Origin: Ruminococcus sp.
GTDB taxonomy: Bacteria; Bacillota; Clostridia; Oscillospirales; Ruminococcaceae
Length of the DNA: 40,391 bases
Direction of reading: 5' to 3'
NCBI GenBank assembly: GCA_017517145.1
Contig: JAFXAJ010000085.1
Coordinates: forward strand, 1-40,391
Below are positions 31,323-40,391 of the stretch, piece by piece (the stretch's first letter is position 1; every line of letters starts with the position of its first letter). The notes under the pieces are model-generated. The model did no database searches. It was not told the DNA's origin and worked only from the letters and a program-made list of their open reading frames with translations. A program made the translations under genes and the position numbers.

Positions 31323-32237
31323 ATGAAGATTTCACTGTTTGTTGGACAGGGATCACAGTCTCAGGGTATGGGAAAAGATATTGCGGAGGCATTTCCTGCT
31401 GCCGCAGTATTGTATGACACAGCATCTGAAATAATGGGAAAGGACATGAGAAAAATTTGTTTCGAAGCGTCCATAGAGGAGCTTTCCAGAACAATAAACG
31501 CTCAGCCTGCTATTATGCTCACATCTCTTGTATGCCTTAATGCAGCTGTTGAAAAGGGATATGTATTTGACGGTGTTGCAGGTCATTCTCTTGGAGAATA
31601 TGCCGCACTTGTAAGCTCAGGCATGGTTACAGCTGAGGACGGATTCCGTCTTATTAAAGCCCGTGCAGAGGCTATGGAGACTGCTGCCGCTGAAAATAAG
31701 GGTGCAATGGCGGCTGTCATGAAGCTTGCTCCTGAAAAAATCGAGGAAGTATGTGCAAATGCTTCAAATTATGTCACAGCGGTAAACTACAATTCCCCTC
31801 AGCAGACAGTAATTGCAGGAACTCCTGAAGGCATCGACGAGGTATGTGAAGTTTTTGCAGAAATGAAGGCAAGAGTTATTACTCTCAACGTAGCAGGCGC
31901 ATTTCATTCAAAGCTTATGCAGTCTGCCGCAGATAAATTTTACGAAACAGCAAAGACAATTACCTTCAAAGCGCCGCAGGTAAAATATTATTCCAACGTA
32001 ACAGGCGGTGAACTGACAGATTTCAGCGATATGCCGTCACTTCTTGCAAAGCATATAGTATCTCCCGTCCGCTTTACATCAGAGCTTGCAGCAATGGAGG
32101 CAGCAGGTGCGGATACTTTTGTTGAATTTGGTCCCGGAAAGACTCTCACAGGACTTGTGAAAAAGACTCTCAAGGGCGTAACAGCACTGAATATTGAAAA
32201 TCTTGCTGGACTTGAGGGGGCAGAAATCTATGGATAA
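31323..32237 (+). CDS. fabD: Malonyl-CoA:ACP transacylase
   Basis: Loads malonyl groups onto ACP. The 304 residues have VGQGSQSQGMG at the N terminus, nucleophile Ser89 in GHSLGEYAAL and His194 in GAFHSKLM. It is the one core elongation gene not in the minus-strand operon; it is transcribed the other way from the shared 300-base intergenic region and heads a mixed operon with aroE and aroK. AGAAAGGA precedes the ATG. Its last eight bases overlap aroE. Confidence 0.96.
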   Translation: MKISLFVGQGSQSQGMGKDIAEAFPAAAVLYDTASEIMGKDMRKICFEASIEELSRTINAQPAIMLTSLVCLNAAVEKGYVFDGVAGHSLGEYAALVSSGMVTAEDGFRLIKARAEAMETAAAENKGAMAAVMKLAPEKIEEVCANASNYVTAVNYNSPQQTVIAGTPEGIDEVCEVFAEMKARVITLNVAGAFHSKLMQSAADKFYETAKTITFKAPQVKYYSNVTGGELTDFSDMPSLLAKHIVSPVRFTSELAAMEAAGADTFVEFGPGKTLTGLVKKTLKGVTALNIENLAGLEGAEIYG

Positions 32238-33072
32238 ATATGGTCTGATAGGTCATCCTCTCGGTCATTCCATGTCTCCCCTGATTCACGAAAGGCTCTT
32301 TTCTCTCAGCGGAATCAGTGATTACAGCTACGAGCTTATAGATATTGCACCTGAAAATCTTGAGGCAAGCGAAGAAATGCTCCGTGAGCTGAAGGGATTC
32401 AATATCACAATTCCCCATAAAATGTCGATAATTCCTATGACAGACAGCCTTGGCGAAAGTGCGGAGAGATATAATTCCGTCAACTGCATAGCGAACATAA
32501 ACGGCGTAATGACGGGATATAATACCGATTGTGACGGTTTTCTCCGTTCAGCGGAGCTGCTTCCCTTAGGCGGCAGAGTCCTCCTTGTGGGATGCGGCGG
32601 AGTAGGCAGAATGATAGCCATAGAGGCGGCTCTCCACGGTGCGGAGCTGACAATTGCAGTTCGTCCTTCCAATGTGAAAACGGCACAGCTTGTCATGGCG
32701 GAAATTCTTGCGAAGTGCGGTGAAGCCTCAGTGAAAATATGCCTTATCAGCGAGATTCAGGGCAGCTTTGACCTGCTGGTGAATGCTACTCCTGTTGGAA
32801 TGTACCCGAAAACCGATGAATGTGCTGTATCCGATGAGGTTGTTGAAAATTGTCTTACTTTTTTCGATGTGATATATAATCCTACAGAAACTCTCCTCAT
32901 AAAAAAGGCAAGAGCACTGGGACGCATGGCGGTAGGCGGTGCGGCAATGCTTGTATATCAGGCTGTAAAGGCTCATGAATTGTGGTACGGCGGTGAATTT
33001 TCTGCGGAGGATATTTCGGCTATTATCAGTGAAGTTGAAAACGAAGTGGAAAAAATGAATCGGGGTAAGTGA
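32230..33072 (+). CDS. aroE: Shikimate dehydrogenase
   Basis: Reduces 3-dehydroshikimate with NADPH in aromatic amino-acid synthesis. From ATG 32230 (280 residues) the substrate site GHPLGHSMSP is at 8-17. Lys64 in NITIPHK, Asn85 and Asp100 in GYNTDCDG match the shikimate-binding residues, and GCGGVGRMIA at 121-130 is the cofactor loop. GAGGGGG lies about ten bases upstream. The longer reading from TTG 32194 sits inside fabD and is not supported. It overlaps fabD by eight bases. Confidence 0.95.
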   Translation: MDKYGLIGHPLGHSMSPLIHERLFSLSGISDYSYELIDIAPENLEASEEMLRELKGFNITIPHKMSIIPMTDSLGESAERYNSVNCIANINGVMTGYNTDCDGFLRSAELLPLGGRVLLVGCGGVGRMIAIEAALHGAELTIAVRPSNVKTAQLVMAEILAKCGEASVKICLISEIQGSFDLLVNATPVGMYPKTDECAVSDEVVENCLTFFDVIYNPTETLLIKKARALGRMAVGGAAMLVYQAVKAHELWYGGEFSAEDISAIISEVENEVEKMNRGK

Positions 33073-33073
33073 T

Positions 33074-33574
33074 ATGACTGTATTTTTATGTGGATTCATG
33101 GGCTGCGGTAAGACTACCGTCGGCAGAATTGCCGCCAAAAAGCTGGGCTACGGCTTCTGTGATTCCGATGAGCTTATAGTGGAAAGAGAGGGTATGAGCA
33201 TACCTGAAATATTTGCTGAAAAGGGTGAGCCGTACTTCCGACAGGCTGAAGCGGAGGTAATAAAATCCCTCTGCGGAAAAAATATCATAGTTGCCTGCGG
33301 AGGGGGAGCGATGCTGAATCCCGATACTGCGGCGGCAGCGGCAAAGGCAGGAGCAGTAATATTCATTGACCTTGACTTTGAAGCCTGCTATGAGCGTATA
33401 AGCGGCGACGAAAACCGTCCCATAGTCATTTCCTCCACAAAGGAGGAGCTTGAAGAACGGTTCAATGCCAGATATGATGTGTATATGAAACATTCCACAA
33501 TGCAGATAGACGGCAGCGGCAGTCCTCTCAGTACGGCGGAGCTGATAATTGATGCTGTGAAGATGCTGAAATAA
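33074..33574 (+). CDS. aroK: Shikimate kinase
   Basis: Phosphorylates shikimate with ATP. The 166 residues are normal for the family: Walker A GFMGCGKTTVG (7-17), the shikimate-binding Asp in CDSDELIV, EPYFRQAEAEV, ACGGGAM, and the lid segment near RISGDENRPI. It begins one base after the aroE stop, so AroE and AroK are made together. Other shikimate genes are not in the window. Confidence 0.96.
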   Translation: MTVFLCGFMGCGKTTVGRIAAKKLGYGFCDSDELIVEREGMSIPEIFAEKGEPYFRQAEAEVIKSLCGKNIIVACGGGAMLNPDTAAAAAKAGAVIFIDLDFEACYERISGDENRPIVISSTKEELEERFNARYDVYMKHSTMQIDGSGSPLSTAELIIDAVKMLK

Positions 33575-33586
33575 ACGGAGGTTTTT

Positions 33587-34759
33587 ATGCTTATATATAA
33601 TGCTGAAATATATACCATGGACAGCAAAGGCGTTATAGAAAACGGCTGGATTGAGATAGACGGAGGCAGCATATCTGCAATCGGTGAGGGAAATCCCGTC
33701 AATATTCCCGATGACAGCATAGATGCAAAGGGAGGAACAGTTCTTCCCGGCTTTATTGACGCACATACACATCTGGGAATAATTGAGGACGGAGTGGATT
33801 TCGAGGGCGATGACTGCAACGAATCTTCCGAGCCGTTCACACCCCAGATGAGGGCGATTGACGGCATAAATCCTTTTGACAGATGCTTTGAGGAAGCACG
33901 AATGAGAGGCATAACAGCCGTTGCTTCCTGTCCCGGCAGTGCAAATGCCTGCGGAGGGGAAATATGCGTAATAAAGACGGCAGGCAGACGTATTGACGAT
34001 ATGCTGGTGAAGAACTGCGGTATAAAATTTGCATTGGGAGAAAATCCAAAGCGTGTGTACAATGACAAGGGTGAAGCCCCTATAACACGTATGGCAACAG
34101 CGGCTATAATCCGTGAAGGCTTATACAAGTCGAGGAGATATGCCCATGATATGGATATATACTATTCCGACAACGAGAATTATGAACCGCCTGAGTACGA
34201 CATAAAATGTGAGGCGCTGATGCCTCTCCTTGACCGCAAGCAGAAGGCGTTTTTCCACTGTCACCGTGCGGATGATATATGTACGGCTCTGCGTATAGCA
34301 AAGGAATTTTCCCTTGAAGCTGTCATAGTTCACGGCACAGAGGGATATAAAATCGCTGATATACTGGGGGAGGAAGAAATCCCTGTAATATGCGGTCCGA
34401 TGATATGCGACCGCTGCAAGCCTGAAATGAAAGGCCTTGAACTGAAAAATGCGGCTGTACTTGCGGAAAATAACGTGAAAATTGCTGTATGCACTGATCA
34501 TACGGTTATACCAATACAGTATCTTCCCCTGTCGGCACAGGCAGCGGTAAAGGGCGGACTTGAAATGGAAAAGGCGCTGAGAAGCATTACCATAGATGCG
34601 GCGGAGATTCTTGGAATAGACGAGGAAACAGGCAGCCTTGCAAAAGGGAAAAACGGAGATATTCAGCTTTACCGCAAGGGAGAAAATCCCCTTGACCTTA
34701 TGTCTGAACCTGCGCTTGTTATGATTGACGGAAAAATCGTCAGAAGGGAAGTGCTGTGA
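33587..34759 (+). CDS. Metal-dependent amidohydrolase, imidazolonepropionase-like
   Basis: A 390-residue cytoplasmic amidohydrolase-superfamily protein. The metal-binding set is visible: His60 and His62 in DAHTHLG, His224 and His226 in FHCHRAD, His249 in IVHGTEG and Asp304 in CTDH. The C-terminal segment returns to the small beta domain (GSLAKGKNGDIQL, MIDGKIVRREVL). No lysine in a carbamate position is obvious. The substrate is unknown; it could hydrolyse a cyclic amide or a dipeptide. It follows aroK by 12 bases with GGAGG before the ATG. Confidence 0.88.
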   Translation: MLIYNAEIYTMDSKGVIENGWIEIDGGSISAIGEGNPVNIPDDSIDAKGGTVLPGFIDAHTHLGIIEDGVDFEGDDCNESSEPFTPQMRAIDGINPFDRCFEEARMRGITAVASCPGSANACGGEICVIKTAGRRIDDMLVKNCGIKFALGENPKRVYNDKGEAPITRMATAAIIREGLYKSRRYAHDMDIYYSDNENYEPPEYDIKCEALMPLLDRKQKAFFHCHRADDICTALRIAKEFSLEAVIVHGTEGYKIADILGEEEIPVICGPMICDRCKPEMKGLELKNAAVLAENNVKIAVCTDHTVIPIQYLPLSAQAAVKGGLEMEKALRSITIDAAEILGIDEETGSLAKGKNGDIQLYRKGENPLDLMSEPALVMIDGKIVRREVL

Positions 34760-35613
34760 TGAAGCTTTTTGCTGTTCTGTTAAGCGGAATTATGGCAGCT
34801 GTACCTGTGGCTGATACACGGCAGGAAATTACAACTGTAATCAATGCTGTAAATTATACTATACTGGTCAACGCTGACGGAAAGACTGCCGAACTTAAAT
34901 CGGCTCTGCTGCCCGCCAGCTATGCGGAAACATTTGTGCCGCAGGAAATAGAGGGCTACACTATAACATCTCTGAGTGAAAAAGCGTATGCAGGCAATTT
35001 CAGCCTTGAAAAAATAACTATACATGGCGGAATCAAATCCATGGGAGCAAAAACATTTATGAGCTGTACCGAGTTGAAAGAGGTTGTAATCGGGCAGGGA
35101 ATTACTGTGATTCCCGATGAATGTTTTTTCTCCTGTCCTAAACTGGAAAAGGTTACACTGCCGACTACGCTGAAAAGCATAGGAGAGGAAGCCTTTTTCG
35201 GCTGTGAGAATCTCGACGCTGTAATTCCTTCGGGAGTTATTGCAATTGGCAATGACGCAATAGGCGTAAAAGCGACTGCCCATGAGGAGGGCAGCGTCCT
35301 TGTTGAAGGTTTTCTCATGAAAGGAACTACAGGCAGTACAGCTGCAAGATATGCAAGAGAAAACGGTATAGATTTTGTAGACCCGAAAAATTTTGTTGCA
35401 GGCGATGTAAACGGTGACGATACTTCTGACGCTTCTGATGCCTCATCTGTGCTTGCAGAATATGCCATGGTATCAACAGGAGCGCCAGTGTCCTATTCAA
35501 GGAAACAGATATTCATGGGAGATATGAACAGCGACGGAATAATAGACGCTTCGGACTCGTCTGTTATACTTGAGATATACGCTGCAAATTCCACAGGAGG
35601 CGGCAAAGGGTAA
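34759..35613 (+). CDS. Secreted leucine-rich repeat protein with C-terminal dockerin
   Basis: A 284-residue protein with an N-terminal hydrophobic signal (1 to about 20). BspA-type (LRR_5) leucine-rich repeats over about 50-200 include LEKITIHGGIKSMGAKTF and LEKVTLPTTLKSIGEEAFFGC. A dockerin from about 212 has loops GDVNGDDTSDASDASS and GDMNSDGIIDASDSS. That dockerin differs markedly from the two on GH9 and GH10, which share most residues. No catalytic domain is present, so it is probably a structural or binding subunit. The ATG at 34759 overlaps the amidohydrolase stop codon by one base (TGATG); a GTG one codon earlier is the alternative. Confidence 0.85.
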   Translation: MKLFAVLLSGIMAAVPVADTRQEITTVINAVNYTILVNADGKTAELKSALLPASYAETFVPQEIEGYTITSLSEKAYAGNFSLEKITIHGGIKSMGAKTFMSCTELKEVVIGQGITVIPDECFFSCPKLEKVTLPTTLKSIGEEAFFGCENLDAVIPSGVIAIGNDAIGVKATAHEEGSVLVEGFLMKGTTGSTAARYARENGIDFVDPKNFVAGDVNGDDTSDASDASSVLAEYAMVSTGAPVSYSRKQIFMGDMNSDGIIDASDSSVILEIYAANSTGGGKG

Positions 35614-35674
35614 AATTGCCAAATCACAGTGTTGATTCCACATATATTTTCTATGATAGTTTTTTCGGTATCTC

Positions 35675-35703
35675 TTGACATAAGAGCGAAAAAATGTTAT
35701 TAT
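35675..35703 (+). promoter_or_regulatory. guaB promoter
   Basis: TTGACA at 35675-35680 and TATTAT at 35698-35703, spacer 17 bp. The leader of about 57 bases has a small hairpin (ACGGA/TCCGT near 35727-35743). I see no purine riboswitch. Confidence 0.85.
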
Positions 35704-35755
35704 TAATGTTAATAAACTCGGTTAAAGACGGATGAAAATTCCGTAATAAAGATAA

Positions 35756-37240
<1,485 letters not shown>

Positions 37241-37255
37241 AGTAAATTTTAATAC

Positions 37256-37284
37256 AAAAGGCGAGCACTGCTCGCCTTTTTTGT
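37256..37284 (+). terminator. guaB terminator
   Basis: 12-base arms (37256-37267 and 37269-37280) around one base, with a run of T at the right end. It may also stop the convergent membrane-protein transcript. Confidence 0.92.
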
Positions 37285-37338
37285 TGTTGAAAAACTATGA
37301 CGTAGGGATTGCTTTGGGAAACCAAGCTCATTAAGATA

Positions 37339-37782
37339 TTATAGTTTTTTAACACGTTTGATATTTTTGATGTTTGCTAAAAACGCCATAATACACGGCA
37401 CAGCGGCAGGCAGCAGGCGTTCTCTGTACATACGGCTGGCTGGCTCAAAGGTGTAATTATCAGCCCAGCCTGCACTGTCGGCATGACTGCATAATATGTA
37501 AATCATAACAAGGCAGAGAATCAAACCAACAGCTGTCAGAATTGCCGAGATTACGCAAAAAATACGCTTTCTGCAAAGACTGAGCAAATTTCCTGCTGTC
37601 ATCAGAATTCCGGATATAATAAGGAAGATTCCCACATTTACAATGCGGCTGCCGTAGCTGTCACCGTTCCAGAGCAGACCTGACCCAGCCATAATAGGCA
37701 TAATTAGTGAATAAACCAGTGTCAGAATGACCATAATTATCATGACAGCAGCTTTTAGTCTTTTATTTGTTGTATTTTTCAA
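37339..37782 (-). CDS. Small membrane protein of unknown function
   Basis: About 147 residues with four hydrophobic segments (about 12-32, 47-64, 70-95 and 125-137), a short basic start and a basic C terminus (NIKNIKRVKKL). No family recognised. TTG 37782 is the better start, with AGAGGTG about six bases ahead; the GTG at 37791 overlaps that ribosome site. It is divergent from spoIVB and convergent with guaB. Confidence 0.6.
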   Translation of the reverse strand: MKNTTNKRLKAAVMIIMVILTLVYSLIMPIMAGSGLLWNGDSYGSRIVNVGIFLIISGILMTAGNLLSLCRKRIFCVISAILTAVGLILCLVMIYILCSHADSAGWADNYTFEPASRMYRERLLPAAVPCIMAFLANIKNIKRVKKL

Positions 37783-37842
37783 AATTTTCACCTCTGAGAT
37801 AATTTTTCATTCATACCATGCTTATTTTAATATATAATAATC

Positions 37843-37869
37843 TCAGCCGACAGCGTTGGCATCGGCTGA
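37843..37869 (+). repeat. Inverted repeat directly before the spoIVB ribosome site
   Basis: Perfect 8-base arms TCAGCCGA and TCGGCTGA with an 11-base centre, ending just before AAAGGAG. A possible weak promoter (TTCATA 37810-37815, TATAAT 37833-37838, spacer 17) lies just upstream, so the dyad would begin at the start of the mRNA. Confidence 0.6.
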
Positions 37870-37875
37870 AAGGAG

Positions 37876-39048
37876 TTGAAAAAACTGTTTAAAAATATTT
37901 TTCTGAAAGCTTCCGCAGCAGTATTATCTGCGGCATTTCTGGGATTATTCGCAGTGGCAGGTTATCTGAATACAAATCTTCCCGATACGGTCACAACTGA
38001 TTCAGCAACAGTGGAATTTGCGGCATATCCTGCCTTGCGCAGTGAATTAACCTCGGAAAATCGTGCGGAATTGACAATTATGGGGAATATCCCAGTAAAA
38101 TCTGTAAAAGTCAGTCACAGTGAAGCTCCAACGCTTATTGTGGGTGGATTTCCCTTTGGTATAAAGCTCCTTATGGAGGGCGTAATGGTTACAGATATGA
38201 GCGATGTTGACGGAATTTCCTGTCCTGCTGCTGATGCAGGTGTAGAAAAAGGTGATGTTATCACTCATGCAGACGGTAAGCCATTATCCTCAAACAGAGA
38301 TTTACAGCGTGTTATAGCTGAAAGCGGCGGTGAGGACGTAAATCTTGCCATAAGCCGTGACGGAACTGATATTTCAGCGGTTCTTACGCCTGTATTTTCC
38401 GAGAAAGAAAAAATATGGCGCAGCGGAATGTGGGTGCGTGACAGTGCAGCAGGAATAGGCACGCTGACCTTTACCGACAAGGCTACCGGAAAATTCTGCG
38501 GTTTAGGGCATCCTATATGCGATGCCGACACAGGGGAGCTTGTTCCCCTGCAAAAGGGTGAAGCCGTACCTGTAGAGATAACTGAGGCACAGATAGGCAA
38601 GGCAGGCGCTCCGGGATGTCTCCACGGACAATTTGCAGATATAATGCCGTACGGCATATTGACAAAGAACAGCAGATGCGGGATTTTCGGCGTATTTTCT
38701 GAGGATAACCCTTCATGCGGTGAGTATAAGCTGGGTTATCGTCAGGATATTGCAGAGGGAGAAGCATATATACTTTCCACAGTAAACGGCAGGGTTCCCG
38801 AAATGTATACAGTAGAGATTGAAGAAGTGGAGTATACAGGTGCAGAGCCGACAAAAAATATGGTGCTCCGCATAACAGACGAGGAACTGATTTCCCGTAC
38901 AGGCGGAATAGTACAGGGCATGAGCGGCAGTCCTATTATTCAGAATAACCGTATAATAGGCGCAGTAACTCATGTGTTTGTTGCTGACCCTACACGGGGA
39001 TACGGAATATTTGCGGAAAATATGTATAATGAAATGATGTCGCAGTGA
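37876..39048 (+). CDS. spoIVB: SpoIVB-type serine peptidase (stage IV sporulation protein B)
   Basis: Sporulation signalling protease that, in Bacillus, is secreted from the forespore and triggers processing of pro-sigma-K. About 390 residues: an N-terminal membrane segment (about 10-32), a PDZ domain (about 100-172) and an S55 peptidase domain. His212 in GLGHPIC and Ser352 in GMSGSPII are the catalytic pair, and VTHVFVADPTRGYGIFAE is the conserved C-terminal block. The start is uncertain: TTG 37876 directly abuts AGGAG, an in-frame CTG at 37885 has ideal spacing, and an in-frame stop at 37867 rules out anything earlier. It is separate from spo0A here. Confidence 0.92.
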   Translation: MKKLFKNIFLKASAAVLSAAFLGLFAVAGYLNTNLPDTVTTDSATVEFAAYPALRSELTSENRAELTIMGNIPVKSVKVSHSEAPTLIVGGFPFGIKLLMEGVMVTDMSDVDGISCPAADAGVEKGDVITHADGKPLSSNRDLQRVIAESGGEDVNLAISRDGTDISAVLTPVFSEKEKIWRSGMWVRDSAAGIGTLTFTDKATGKFCGLGHPICDADTGELVPLQKGEAVPVEITEAQIGKAGAPGCLHGQFADIMPYGILTKNSRCGIFGVFSEDNPSCGEYKLGYRQDIAEGEAYILSTVNGRVPEMYTVEIEEVEYTGAEPTKNMVLRITDEELISRTGGIVQGMSGSPIIQNNRIIGAVTHVFVADPTRGYGIFAENMYNEMMSQ

Positions 39049-39052
39049 CAAA

Positions 39053-39082
39053 AAAACAGGGGACGTTCATTGAGAACGCCCC
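39053..39082 (-). terminator. ptsH terminator
   Basis: Stem 39059-39068 with 39074-39082 (one bulged base). On the minus strand it is followed by TGTTTTTTT, just past the spoIVB stop. Confidence 0.8.
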
Positions 39083-39122
39083 CGATTCTTCATATCAGTT
39101 ATACTGCGTGATGAGTCAGCTA

Positions 39123-39395
39123 TTATCTGTTTTCTTCGCTGAAACCGCTGTCCACGAGATCAACGAGAGCATCTACAGCAGCTCTTTCATCTGCACCGTC
39201 AGCAATAATCTTAACGTTAGTACCGCCAACGATTCCGAGTGAAAGGATACCCAACAGGCTCTTAGCGTTTACTCTGCGCTCTTCCTTCTCGATCCAGATT
39301 GATGATTTGAACTCATTAGCTTTCTGGATGAAAAATGTTGCGGGTCTTGCGTGAAGGCCTACCTGATTCTTGACCAATACTTCTCTGACAAACAT
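39123..39395 (-). CDS. ptsH: Phosphocarrier protein HPr
   Basis: The phosphotransferase-system carrier. From ATG 39395 (AGGAG eight bases upstream) it has 90 residues, with His15 in GLHARPAT, the site phosphorylated by enzyme I, and Ser46 in NAKSLLGILSLG, the HPr-kinase site. Having both residues means it can serve sugar uptake and catabolite control; it is not a Crh-type protein, which lacks His15. No enzyme I gene is adjacent, so it is a stand-alone unit. Confidence 0.95.
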   Translation of the reverse strand: MFVREVLVKNQVGLHARPATFFIQKANEFKSSIWIEKEERRVNAKSLLGILSLGIVGGTNVKIIADGADERAAVDALVDLVDSGFSEENR

Positions 39396-39420
39396 ATTCA
39401 ACTCTCCTATTCTCTGATGT

Positions 39421-39501
39421 GACGTACCAGTGCGATACGTCTGAGCAAACTTGTTTTCCTTTGCTGTAATATATTATACATTCATTTTTTCACATAGTCA
39501 A
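39421..39501 (-). promoter_or_regulatory. ptsH promoter and leader hairpin
   Basis: On the minus strand, TTGACT (39501-39496) and TATAAT (39478-39473) with a 17-bp spacer. The leader of about 70 bases contains the perfect 6-base dyad GACGTA/TACGTC (39421-39426 and 39436-39441) just ahead of the ribosome site. Confidence 0.82.
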
Positions 39502-39760
39502 CGGCTTTTTGAATGAAAAATGCACCTTTGCTATATTTTCTACATATAAGTGCAATGAACGAGTTATTTTCAAGTTTGCCTTGTTTATATTCACTATGGT
39601 GAATATGAACGATATATGAATAGAATATTGTGGATAATCCATAATTTTGTGCGTTGAAAACTGTTGTTTTCTTATATTAGGAAAAATCGATTCAAAATAT
39701 GCTCTGTGTTTATGGTTAATATAGACAATTTGCATTACAAAGAAAATGATAGACTGTTTA
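39502..39760. other. AT-rich intergenic stretch with one strong dyad
   Basis: No gene is seen between the ptsH promoter and the trmD stop. The clearest structure is ATATTCAC-TATG-GTGAATAT at 39587-39606, an operator-like 20-base perfect dyad not placed at any promoter I can identify. No evident trmD terminator with a T run was found. Confidence 0.6.
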
Positions 39761-40391
39761 TCAATTTTGTCTATTATTATATTTTTCGTAGAGGTCAGGG
39801 CGGCGTTCTTTTGTCAGTTCAAGACTCTGTTCGTGACGCCACGCTTCAATATTTTTGTGATGTCCCGACAGCAGAACAGGGGGAACAGCCATATCCTCCC
39901 ACACTTCGGGACGGGTATACTGGGGATATTCTAAAAGTCCGCTGTATATACTTTCATCAGTGAAGCATACATCATCCGACAACACTCCGGGGCAGAGTCG
40001 TGCCACGCTGTCAACAAGCACAAGTGCAGGCAGTTCTCCTCCGGTCAGGACATAATCGCCGATTGAGATTTCCTCGTCAACTATTTTATCAAGTACTCGC
40101 TGGTCAACTCCCTCGTAATGACCGCAGATAATAAGGATATTGTCCATTTTCGACAATTCCACAGCTCTCTGCTCCGTCAGCACCTTGCCTTTCGGTGACA
40201 TATATATAGTATGGGGCTTAGTGCCAAGTTCGTCACAAACTGCATTGTAACAGTTGTAAATGGGTTCGCACTGCATTACCATACCCATTCCGCCGCCGTA
40301 GGGAGTATCGTCAACTCTGCGGTGCTTATCCTGCGTATATTCACGTATCTGTCGGCAGGAAACCTCGATTTTTCCCGCTTTTCTCGCCCTG
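39761..40391 (-). CDS. trmD: tRNA (guanine-N1)-methyltransferase, 5' part beyond window edge
   Basis: Makes m1G37 in tRNAs. The frame stays open to the last base of the window; about 209 C-terminal residues are visible, and roughly the first 30 of a normal 240-residue TrmD lie outside. Motifs: IREYTQDKHRRVDDTPYGGG, GMVMQCEPI, LIICGHYEGVD, and the trefoil-knot S-adenosylmethionine loop SIGDYVLTGGELPALVLVDSVARL. The ATG at 40288 is internal, since the upstream residues match the family. Normally grouped with rimM, rpsP and rplS; these would be off the right edge. Confidence 0.95.
   Translation of the reverse strand, partial: RARKAGKIEVSCRQIREYTQDKHRRVDDTPYGGGMGMVMQCEPIYNCYNAVCDELGTKPHTIYMSPKGKVLTEQRAVELSKMDNILIICGHYEGVDQRVLDKIVDEEISIGDYVLTGGELPALVLVDSVARLCPGVLSDDVCFTDESIYSGLLEYPQYTRPEVWEDMAVPPVLLSGHHKNIEAWRHEQSLELTKERRPDLYEKYNNRQN

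Noticed and set aside
39629-39637. Perfect DnaA box (TTATCCACA on the minus strand)
   Set aside because: A single box without a cluster, AT-rich unwinding region or dnaA/dnaN nearby; not evidence of an origin.

Overview
The window reads as chromosomal DNA of a cellulolytic Ruminococcus, most like R. flavefaciens. Three secreted proteins end in type I dockerins, one of them a GH9 glucanase with two tandem CBM79-like modules. The rest is a low-to-moderate G+C Firmicutes core: FabK-type enoyl reductase, HPr with His15/Ser46, Spo0A and SpoIVB. The species call is inference from module content. No tRNA, rRNA, IS element, prophage or CRISPR array was seen.

Layout. (1) 0.2-12.4 kb is a polysaccharide-degradation region: cellulosomal GH9, then cellulosomal CBM22-GH10 xylanase, two unknown lipoproteins on the minus strand, and a plus-strand operon of cytoplasmic GH95, lipoprotein CBM35-GH26 and a HAD-fold protein without its nucleophile Asp. 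(2) 12.6-18 kb holds spo0A, a flavin-reductase-like gene, an AEC permease, and birA - Wzx-type flippase - deoD. (3) 18.0-18.3 kb is a non-coding block of stacked hairpins. (4) 18.3-21.6 kb, minus strand, is a P-loop ATPase followed by a four-subunit 2-oxoacid:ferredoxin oxidoreductase (KOR/VOR type). (5) 21.7-31.0 kb, minus strand, is the type II fatty-acid operon fabH-fabK-[zinc ribbon, DUF4177]-fabG-fabF-accB-fabZ-accC-accD-accA-acpP. Divergent from it is fabD-aroE-aroK-amidohydrolase-LRR/dockerin. (6) 35.7-40.4 kb has guaB, a small membrane protein, spoIVB, ptsH (HPr) and the 3' part of trmD, which runs off the right edge.

How the genes connect. BirA would biotinylate AccB. The acc/fab set covers malonyl-CoA formation and every elongation step, with FabD supplied from the divergent operon. 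The ferredoxin-linked oxidoreductase could connect branched-chain acyl-CoAs with amino acids and with FabH primers, though its substrate is not proven by sequence. HPr-Ser46 and a cre-like site before GH9 suggest catabolite control of cellulase expression. Many intergenic regions hold near-consensus -35/-10 promoters with 17-bp spacing and clear intrinsic terminators.

Points for a second look: the hairpin stack at 18.05-18.28 kb; a small palindrome family (consensus GGCrGATATTATCyGCC) at three junctions of the fatty-acid operon; two accessory genes inside that operon that share a copied leader; a dockerin/LRR protein translationally coupled to a housekeeping operon; a dyad beside the xylanase promoter; and homogenised CBM repeats.
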